This document shows positions 49,180-55,467 of a stretch of DNA of 55,467 nucleotides, piece after piece (the stretch's first letter is position 1; the number at the start of each line of letters is the position of its first letter). The notes beneath the pieces are model-generated. The model was not told the origin of the DNA and did no database searches. It was given only the letters and a program-made list of their open reading frames with translations. This DNA is from an archaeon (GTDB lineage: Archaea; Nanobdellota; Nanobdellia; Pacearchaeales; GW2011-AR1), in contig JABHSE010000001.1 of NCBI GenBank assembly GCA_018697035.1, positions 93,653-149,119 of the forward strand, given 5' to 3'. The position numbers and the translations under genes were made by a program.

Positions 49180-49581
49180 ATGAGTTATGAGGAATTGTTG
49201 GAATCTGCGTATGAGGATGTTGAGGTTAGTGAGGAATGTGAGCGTTTTGAGGTTGTGAATGTTAAGGGGCATCATGAGGGTGTTCGTACTGTGATTTCGA
49301 ATTTTGGGAAGGTTGTGGCTTGTTTGAGGAGGCGCCCTGAGCATTTGTTGAAGTTTTTGGGTAAGGAGCTTGGGATTCAGGGTGAGATTAAGGGTGAGCG
49401 GTTGATTTTGTCTAGGAAGTTGTCTAGTAAAGATGTGAATGCAAAGATTAAAAAGTATGCTAAGTTATATGTAATTTGTGTGAAATGCGGTAAGCCGGAT
49501 AGTGAGTTGGACGAAGAAGGTGGGAAGTTGTTCGTTCGATGTTTGGCTTGTGGTAATAAAAATGAAGTTCACAAGATATGA
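49180..49581 (+). CDS. translation initiation factor aIF2 beta subunit
   Basis: The protein of about 133 residues has the alpha-beta core (NVKGHHEGVRTVISNFGKVVACLRRRPEHLLKFLGKELG) and the C-terminal zinc ribbon CVKCGKPD and CLACGNKNE. It is part of the aIF2 complex that brings initiator tRNA to the ribosome. ATG 49180 is set by a TTTTATAAGG box (49150-49159) ending 21 bases upstream; a longer frame 39 bases before would start within the promoter. The following Zn-protein gene is 27 bases away. Confidence 0.95.
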   Translation: MSYEELLESAYEDVEVSEECERFEVVNVKGHHEGVRTVISNFGKVVACLRRRPEHLLKFLGKELGIQGEIKGERLILSRKLSSKDVNAKIKKYAKLYVICVKCGKPDSELDEEGGKLFVRCLACGNKNEVHKI

Positions 49582-49608
49582 AGGAATTAAATGTATGAGG
49601 AGGAAAAA

Positions 49609-49803
49609 ATGACAATTGAAGGAAGATGTATGAAATGTAAAGAGCAGAAGGAAATGAAGGACGCTGAGATGCACGTAACTTCGCGAGGTGGTTTTATGGC
49701 GAAAGGGAAGTGTTCTGTTTGTGGATGTGGAATGTGCAGGATTATGTCGAAAGTTAATGCTGAAAAGGCGGTTAAAGACGGCGAAGCGAAAAAAGCTTAT
49801 TAA
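49609..49803 (+). CDS. DUF5679-type Zn-ribbon protein
   Basis: The protein of about 64 residues MTIEGRCMKCKEQKEMKDAE... has CMKCK and CSVCGCGMCRI, a treble Cys pair set typical of DUF5679 zinc proteins. GAGGAGG lies 6 bases before ATG 49609, so this start is favoured over one 18 bases earlier. It is cotranscribed with aIF2-beta. Function is unknown, probably nucleic acid linked. Confidence 0.8.
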   Translation: MTIEGRCMKCKEQKEMKDAEMHVTSRGGFMAKGKCSVCGCGMCRIMSKVNAEKAVKDGEAKKAY

Positions 49804-49904
49804 TTTTTATTTTTAGCAGTTTATACTTCGTTGAAAGAACGCTTGCGTACGTTTGTACGCGGCGCAACCTTTCGCCTTGTCTAAACCAGCTATAAATCAA
49901 AATT
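49802..49904 (+). repeat. gene-end hairpin element, copy 6 (after the DUF5679 gene)
   Basis: The outer arms AATTTTTATTTTTAGC (49802-49817, starting in the stop codon) and GCTATAAATCAAAATT (49889-49904) pair at 14 of 16 positions. The inner stem GCGTAC/GTACGC (49845-49850 with 49855-49860) is perfect with loop GTTT. The right part (GGCGCAACCTTTCGCCTTG) is a diverged form of the conserved segment. Confidence 0.68.
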
Positions 49905-49957
49905 GTTTTTTTGTTTTGTTTGGATGTTTTTATATAGGAATTTTTACTTTATTTGTT

Positions 49958-50173
49958 ATGGGTAATATTCTGTTTAAAGTGCATGAGTCGTATCGGTGGG
50001 TCGTTGCGGTTTGTGATAAGGATGTTTTTGGACGTAAGTTGGTTGCTCCAGACCAATGTCCTGGTCCGGGATGTGCTTCAGGGAGAAGAATTTATTTATA
50101 TGATATTTTTCCCAAAAAATTTCTAAATATTTTTACTTTTTCAATAGAGCTCTTTAAGGCAAAAGATATTTAA
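49958..50173 (+). CDS. DUF424-like protein, possibly truncated
   Basis: The protein of about 71 residues starts MGNILFKVHESYRWVVAVCD then KDVFGRKL, which fits the first strands of archaeal DUF424 proteins. After that the sequence (VAPDQCPGPGCASGRRIYLY) no longer resembles the family and the usual C-terminal half is missing. A TTTTATATAGG box ends about 21 bases before ATG 49958. It may be a broken copy or a shorter variant. The family match is by eye and moderate. Confidence 0.5.
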   Translation: MGNILFKVHESYRWVVAVCDKDVFGRKLVAPDQCPGPGCASGRRIYLYDIFPKKFLNIFTFSIELFKAKDI

Positions 50174-50195
50174 AGATATTATATTAGGGAAGTTT

Positions 50196-50660
50196 ATGAC
50201 TAATCAAAAAACATTTTTTACTTGGTTTCTGATTATTTTTGTTGGATTAATGATTGTTTGGCAATCGGTAAATTTAATTTCTGTATTATTTAATGTCTTT
50301 ATTCGTATGAATCCCTCCTTTTTTTCTATGCCGCTATTGAGTGTGAATAACTTAATATCTGCTATTGGCCTTGTTTTGACTGTAGTATTATTTGTTAAAT
50401 TATGGAAGATGTCTCCAGATAGTAAAAGATGGATTAACATAACTTTTGGTTATTATGTGGTTAAAAATTTATTTAAAATATTTATACTACTTCCAATGTT
50501 ACTGAAAGGTGCGGGGGATACTGTTATGGGATCTGTATCTCAAAGGTTGGCTTATTTTAGTGGTGCTTGGATTGTATTATATATATTAATAGATTTAATT
50601 GTTTGGTGGTTGCTTTATCGTCATGTTTCGAAAAGGCAAGATATAGTTGAGTTAGATTAG
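50196..50660 (+). CDS. four-helix membrane protein, unknown function
   Basis: The 154-residue protein has four hydrophobic segments: WFLIIFVGLMIVWQSVNLI, NLISAIGLVLTVVLFVKLW, NLFKIFILLPMLL and WIVLYILIDLIVWWLLY. Short charged loops separate them. No family is recognised. A GATATTTAAAGATA box lies about 25 bases before the ATG. Its AT-rich codon use differs somewhat from the surface genes around it. The gap to the next gene (50661-50742) holds only that gene's TATA box. Confidence 0.65.
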   Translation: MTNQKTFFTWFLIIFVGLMIVWQSVNLISVLFNVFIRMNPSFFSMPLLSVNNLISAIGLVLTVVLFVKLWKMSPDSKRWINITFGYYVVKNLFKIFILLPMLLKGAGDTVMGSVSQRLAYFSGAWIVLYILIDLIVWWLLYRHVSKRQDIVELD

Positions 50661-50742
50661 TTAAGGTATTATAGGGATATAGGAGATTTTTAACAGAGCC
50701 AAACGCGTAAAACTTTATAAATATGAATGGTAACTATATATT

Positions 50743-53700
50743 ATGAAAAAGAGGGGTGAACTTTTAGGGGTTTTAATTGTTTTAGTTGTTCTCGGTGGTT
50801 TGAGTGGTGTTGTCTGGGTAATGAGTAATACTTTTTATGATATCGATGATATTGGAGATTTAGATAATATGTCTGCGCTTCAACAGGTTGAGGATGCTGT
50901 TGTGCATGTGGTAGAATTGGAGGAAGAGGATGTTGAGTGTTATGATGAGTGTAATGCTCGGGGGTTAAGAGAATATGTCGGTGAAGATTATAGGATTTGT
51001 GGGAATTTTGATAGCGATACTTGTTACGAGTGGAGTGAATTAAAGGAATCTAGTTCTGATTTTTCTGATGGTGATTTTGAAGAAGATAAATCCGAAGATA
51101 TATGGGAAGAGGATAAGTCTGAAGAGTCCGGAGACCTGTTTGGAGAAGAAAATAGTTCTGATATGATAATATCTAATATACATGTTTTGAGTACGGAAAG
51201 TTTTGATATTAGTAAGATGAGTGAATTTGGGGATACTTGGGCGGATGATTTGGGAGATGGAGAAAGTTTGGAAGTTATTTATTCTGAGATTAATTTAACG
51301 ACAGATGGCGGTTTTACTTTTCAAGAAGAGATGATAACTGTTATTGGTTCTGAGGATAGGGTAAGTTATTTATCTAATGGGGGAGTTTGGGCTGATAGTC
51401 ATGATATATTAGAGTTTTGGTCTGCTAAAAAGTTGACTGATGATGAAATAACTAAAGATAAGACAGGCGCTGTTCATTCTGTATTTTTATTTAAAGAGGA
51501 TGGAAATAATGTAGGTATGTCTTTTAGTGGGGATGGTTTGAATGTTGATTATGAAGATATTGTTCCTGAATGGAAGGTTGGAAGTGTTGAGGGAAAAAAT
51601 CCCGATGTGGATGAAGCTAATTTAGTTTTAAAAATTAAGACAACAAAAGATAAATACAATGTTGGTGAGGAAGTTGACATTGTTGGGAGTTCAGGAGATA
51701 GCTCTAGTAATACTAATTTTATTTCAGGTAATGTTGTGCGTGGGGATCAGTTGGATAGTAATTCGGTCAATCAAGACTATATCACTTCGACTAATCGATA
51801 TGATAGGAGTGGTAATCTTATAGCGAATGGTCATGTCGCAAATCAAGATTTGGAATATGATGGATATATTGTGGAATTTAAAGAAAAACCTTTGATAAAA
51901 AAATCGTTGGAATTGGAAGAGAAGGCAGTTGAAAATGATATGACTCTTAGTTCTATGTCTAGTTATAATCCTGTAAAGTATGCTATGAAACTTTTCTTGC
52001 TTGAATCTGATGAGGTGGCTGGAGATTTAAGAGCTTATGAGGAGAAAATTTTGAGTAAAAATGTGAGGAATAAGATGGATATTGCTTCCAAACTCGGAAA
52101 AGATTTGTCGGCTTTAATTAGTGGTAATGTAGTTGGGGGTGAAGAGATTGAAGTTAAGGCAGAATTTCATAAGGTGTTCAACGGTATTGCCTTGGATATA
52201 TCTTCTGAAGAGGCTGAAGAATTAAAAGAGCTCGGTTCTGTTAAGAATGTGTATCCTAATTATATAGCGCATACAACACTTACCGAATCTGTTCCGTTGA
52301 TTAATGCTGATGATGTTTGGGGTATGACTGATTCGAGGAACTTAGAAGTTACTGGGCATAATATTACAATTGCGATAATTGATTCGGGGATAGATTATAC
52401 GCATCCTGATTTTGGTAGTTGTACGGAATCTCAATTTTTAGCTGGTAATTGTGATAAGGTAATTGGGGGATATGATTTTATTAATAATGATAATAACCCT
52501 ATGGATGATAATGGGCATGGGACTCATTGTGCAGGGACTGTTGCGGGAGATGGGGTGGTAAGGGGTGTTGCTCCTGATGCAAAATTAATAGGGTATAAAG
52601 TATTGGATGAGGGGGGATCTGGACCTTTTTCAGGTGTTATTGATGCTATTGAAAGGGCGGTTGATCCTAATGAAGACGGGGATTTTTCAGATCATGTGGA
52701 TGTAATGAGTTTAAGCTTAGGGCTAGATTGTCAGTTTGGTTATAATGAAAATTGTGGACCCAATGATCCCACAAGTGTAGCTGTTGATAATGCAGTTGAA
52801 TCGGGAGTTGTTGTTGTTATTGCAGCTGGGAATAGTGGACCATCATCTGAAACTATTGGAACGCCTGGAACTGCAAGAAAAGCAATTACTGTTGGAGCTA
52901 GTTTCGACAAACAACAAGGTAATGATTTTTATAACATTTCTAGGCTATCTGACTGTTTTAATCTACTTCATAATCCTGACATTAATGATTTAGCTTGCTT
53001 TAGTTCGAGAGGTCCAGTTCTTTGGCGTAACGGAGGAATTAGTAAACCCGATGTGGTTGCTCCTGGCGTTGAAATTTGTGCTACACAATGGGAAAATGCA
53101 TTTGTTGGTAGTAAGATAGATCCAGAACATCCAGACGTGCATGGGTGTGTGGATGATGAACATGTAGCGATATCTGGAACATCGATGGCAACCCCAATTG
53201 TTGCAGGGGCTGCAGCATTAATAAAACAGGCGCATCCTGACTGGAGTCCTCTTGAAATAAAATATGCATTAAAAAATACTGCGCAAGATTTAAACGCCCA
53301 TATCTCTTCTCAAGGGGATGGAAGAATTGATATTTTACAAGCAGTTCAATTAGAAAATCCAACAACAATTTCTTTTGATACACCTGGAAGTGTTGCTGGA
53401 ATTATTGATATTTATGGGAGCTTTAATGTTACTAATTTTATTAGATATCAATTAGAAATTTGTAACATTGGAGGTGGGGAGATAAGTTGTGATGTTTTGG
53501 TAAATAATCAACAATCTCCAGATGACAATATACTTCTTGAAGATTTTAATGCAAATCTTTATGATTCGGGTTTTTACTCATTAAACTTAACTATTTTTAC
53601 TTCTCAAGGAAGTTTTAGTGAAATAGTTTTTTTAAGAGTTGTGCATTCTGAAATAAATCCTTTGTTTGAAAATATGTATGGTCCTCAAGTAATTGAAATA

Positions 53701-55467
53701 AGAGGTTTTGCATCACACATTAATTTTGATTATTATGATTTAAAATGGGAATTTAATGGGGAAGAATCAAGCAGAGGAATTATTTTAAATCAGGGAGGAG
53801 CATCTGAAGTTGTGAATGATATATTAGGTAATTGGGATTTATCAACGTTAAATGAATCTGGAATGTATATTTTAAAACTATATTTATTTGATTCAAATGG
53901 AATAATAATTGACACTATCTCAAACATATCTATTTTTTATGAACCTAAACTTAAAGGAGGATTTCCAGTTTCTTTTGGGAGCTCTGTTAAATTGGAATCA
54001 ATTACTGTTGCTGATTTGGATTTGGATGGAGATGAAGAAATATTAATTCCAGATGAAAGAAGTATTCATGTAATTGATGGAGATGGAAGAAATATAGAGG
54101 GCTGGCCAATAGAAATATCCTATACCTCAGATATTTCATCTACTATCAAGGGAATGCTTTCTTTACAGAATGGTCCAGTAGTTGGTGATATTAATAATGA
54201 TGGAATGCCCGAGATAATGATTGTTGATAGTGTCATAAAAAGAGATGATACGTTTGATTTTTATTTACATATTTTTAATAATGATGGAACATATTATTTA
54301 AATCCAATTAATATTCCATCTTCTTTTGGCTCATCACTTAGTCTTGGAGATGTTAATGGGGATGGATTTAAAGAAATTATAATTGTTTCAATGGGTGCTC
54401 CTGCTTATAGCATTCCCTCAAAAATATCTATATTAAAATACGATGGCACCTTTTTAGATAACTGGCCCAAAACAAGAAATGTTGGTGGGGATCTTTATGA
54501 TGCTCAGGGCCCAGCAGCAATAGGGGATATTAATAATGATGGAAGAGGGGACATTATTTTTGCTAGAACTGATGGGACCATTGATGTTCTAAATTTTAGG
54601 GGAGATAATCTTTTAGGTTGGCCACAATTAACTTCATCTCAAACTACTTTTGGGGATTGGGGTTCATGGCTTCTTATGAATAATGTGGTTTTAGGAGATG
54701 TGGATGATGATGGTAATTTGGAAATTGTTTATTTTAATCTAGGGCGTAAGGAAAGATCGGGAATGTGTGGTGGAAATTGCCCTCCTAATCCATGGGTAGA
54801 GTTACCGAAAATATATGTATTTAGAAATAATGGAAGTGTCATGCCTGGGTGGCCCAAAGAGATTGATCCAGAGAATTCTGTAATGAGATATCCCTTATCA
54901 TTAGGAGATATAGATTCTGATAACCAATTGGAAATTTTAATTGGAACAGCACATAAATTATATGTATTTAGAAATAATGGAAGTGTCATGCCTGGATGGC
55001 CGATAATAAAACTTGGCGAGGGAGCAGCTTCTATTGGGGATATAGATAATGATGGGGAAAAAGAAGTACTAATTAAGGATAGAGGTAGTGTAAGTGTTTA
55101 TAACTCAAGAGGTATTATTAAAAGAGAATTATCAACTCAAGACTTTTTTCCAATACATTGGTCTACAGATACAATTTCCTTAGGAAATTTTGATAATAAT
55201 AATCTTGTTGATTCGGCTTTATTCATTGAGAGTGGATTCGGTATTATTAAATTACTTATGTATGAATATCCTTATTTATATCAGGAAGAAAATATGGATT
55301 GGAGAATGTTTATGCATGATTCAAGACATAGTGGATGTTATGATTGCGATGAAGGTACTGACAACAGCACCGTCCCTCCTACTGACAACAGCACCGTCCC
55401 TCCTACTGACAACAGCACCGTCCCTCCTACTGACAACAGCACCGTCCCTCCTACTGACAACAGCACC
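50743..55467 (+). CDS. giant subtilisin-like protease with FG-GAP repeats (C-terminal end cut)
   Basis: The frame stays open for 1575 residues to the window end. It starts MKKRGELLGVLIVLVVLGGL, like a prepilin-type signal. An acidic domain (to about 380) and a propeptide-like region (YIVEFKEKP...) come before the S8 domain, which has Asp547 (AIIDSGIDYTHPDF), His592 (DNGHGTHCAGT), Asn697 (AAGNSGPS) and Ser814 (SGTSMATPIVAG). An integrin-like FG-GAP region follows from about 1085 to 1470, with motifs such as VGDINNDGMPEI and LGDVNGDGFKEI. A perfect repeat of TDNSTVPP, rich in N-glycosylation sites, ends the visible part. ATG 50743 follows a CTTTATAAAT box. It is probably an extracellular protease of a symbiotic or predatory cell. 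Confidence 0.9.
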   Translation, partial: MKKRGELLGVLIVLVVLGGLSGVVWVMSNTFYDIDDIGDLDNMSALQQVEDAVVHVVELEEEDVECYDECNARGLREYVGEDYRICGNFDSDTCYEWSELKESSSDFSDGDFEEDKSEDIWEEDKSEESGDLFGEENSSDMIISNIHVLSTESFDISKMSEFGDTWADDLGDGESLEVIYSEINLTTDGGFTFQEEMITVIGSEDRVSYLSNGGVWADSHDILEFWSAKKLTDDEITKDKTGAVHSVFLFKEDGNNVGMSFSGDGLNVDYEDIVPEWKVGSVEGKNPDVDEANLVLKIKTTKDKYNVGEEVDIVGSSGDSSSNTNFISGNVVRGDQLDSNSVNQDYITSTNRYDRSGNLIANGHVANQDLEYDGYIVEFKEKPLIKKSLELEEKAVENDMTLSSMSSYNPVKYAMKLFLLESDEVAGDLRAYEEKILSKNVRNKMDIASKLGKDLSALISGNVVGGEEIEVKAEFHKVFNGIALDISSEEAEELKELGSVKNVYPNYIAHTTLTESVPLINADDVWGMTDSRNLEVTGHNITIAIIDSGIDYTHPDFGSCTESQFLAGNCDKVIGGYDFINNDNNPMDDNGHGTHCAGTVAGDGVVRGVAPDAKLIGYKVLDEGGSGPFSGVIDAIERAVDPNEDGDFSDHVDVMSLSLGLDCQFGYNENCGPNDPTSVAVDNAVESGVVVVIAAGNSGPSSETIGTPGTARKAITVGASFDKQQGNDFYNISRLSDCFNLLHNPDINDLACFSSRGPVLWRNGGISKPDVVAPGVEICATQWENAFVGSKIDPEHPDVHGCVDDEHVAISGTSMATPIVAGAAALIKQAHPDWSPLEIKYALKNTAQDLNAHISSQGDGRIDILQAVQLENPTTISFDTPGSVAGIIDIYGSFNVTNFIRYQLEICNIGGGEISCDVLVNNQQSPDDNILLEDFNANLYDSGFYSLNLTIFTSQGSFSEIVFLRVVHSEINPLFENMYGPQVIEIRGFASHINFDYYDLKWEFNGEESSRGIILNQGGASEVVNDILGNWDLSTLNESGMYILKLYLFDSNGIIIDTISNISIFYEPKLKGGFPVSFGSSVKLESITVADLDLDGDEEILIPDERSIHVIDGDGRNIEGWPIEISYTSDISSTIKGMLSLQNGPVVGDINNDGMPEIMIVDSVIKRDDTFDFYLHIFNNDGTYYLNPINIPSSFGSSLSLGDVNGDGFKEIIIVSMGAPAYSIPSKISILKYDGTFLDNWPKTRNVGGDLYDAQGPAAIGDINNDGRGDIIFARTDGTIDVLNFRGDNLLGWPQLTSSQTTFGDWGSWLLMNNVVLGDVDDDGNLEIVYFNLGRKERSGMCGGNCPPNPWVELPKIYVFRNNGSVMPGWPKEIDPENSVMRYPLSLGDIDSDNQLEILIGTAHKLYVFRNNGSVMPGWPIIKLGEGAASIGDIDNDGEKEVLIKDRGSVSVYNSRGIIKRELSTQDFFPIHWSTDTISLGNFDNNNLVDSALFIESGFGIIKLLMYEYPYLYQEENMDWRMFMHDSRHSGCYDCDEGTDNSTVPPTDNSTVPPTDNSTVPPTDNSTVPPTDNST
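54814..54995 (+). repeat. 35-base direct repeat in the FG-GAP region
   Basis: An identical stretch of 35 bases starting TATGTATTTAGAAATAATGG occurs at 54814-54848 and 54961-54995, 147 bases (49 codons) apart. It shows a recent in-frame duplication of an FG-GAP unit; both encode YVFRNNGSVMPGWP. Confidence 0.85.
55357..55467 (+). repeat. perfect 24-nt tandem repeat at the subtilase C terminus
   Basis: Four full units and a partial one, all identical, begin at 55357, 55381, 55405, 55429 and 55453; each encodes TDNSTVPP. The array is richer in G and C than the rest of the gene and runs beyond the window. Its total copy number cannot be seen. Confidence 0.95.

Noticed and set aside
55357-55467. 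CRISPR array
   Set aside because: The units are contiguous 24-nt repeats without spacers, in a coding frame; no cas genes are in the window.

Overview
This window looks like part of the chromosome of a small-genome archaeon of the DPANN type, most like Woesearchaeota or Pacearchaeota. The grounds are family content and promoter style, not a database search. Archaeal marker genes present are aIF2-beta, a proteasome beta subunit followed by the KH/beta-CASP nuclease aCPSF1, archaeal CCA-adding enzyme, Trm5-type methyltransferase, RtcB, a TrmB regulator, a GxGD presenilin-like protease, archaeal SRP RNA and type III (prepilin) signal sequences. Most transcription units start with a TTTTATAAAG-like TATA box whose end lies about 21 nt before the ATG, so leaderless mRNAs are the rule. 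The sequence is AT-rich and coding-dense.

Layout. 1-5850: the end of a TatD-like nuclease, then a leftward unit with a PC4-like protein, acetyl-CoA synthetase, a two-subunit 2-oxoacid:ferredoxin oxidoreductase with a GNAT acetyltransferase gene inside it, and a small membrane protein. 5940-6900: an RNA-gene cluster. It holds an apparently undescribed leftward RNA built of five UUCG-capped hairpins, tRNA-Ser(GCU) and SRP RNA, the last two diverging from one shared TTTAAA box. 6956-8960: a Cys-rich surface protein, a lipoprotein with a Gly-Ala tail and a fragment of a lost paralogue. 9059-13375: an island with different codon use (prenyl synthase, two P-loop kinases, GT4 glycosyltransferase, Nudix hydrolase) that ends in a decayed transposase. 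13437-23023: a type IV pilus-like locus (pilins, secretion ATPase, two TadC/FlaJ-like membrane proteins) ending in a HerA-like ATPase.

23172-36618: a mosaic of secreted or anchored surface proteins, with Trm5, rubrerythrin plus superoxide reductase, lysine 6-aminotransferase and RtcB between them. 36715-39910: Era-like GTPase, DUF2073 protein, Zn-ribbon protein and CCA enzyme. 40040-46489: a TrmB regulator with a small partner, signal peptidase, presenilin-like protease, a second Gly-Ala-tailed lipoprotein and a 931-residue surface protein. 46495-50660: aCPSF1, proteasome beta, aIF2-beta and small proteins. 50743 to the end: a giant subtilase with FG-GAP repeats and a perfect 24-nt tandem repeat, cut by the window edge.

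The two observations most worth following are (1) the UUCG-hairpin RNA at about 5943-6139, which has its own TATA box and a terminator-like last stem, and (2) a family of six or seven long hairpins placed just after gene 3' ends in the same orientation as the gene. In that family the inner stem covaries, a bulge is conserved, and the outer arms are complementary to the end of the particular host gene.
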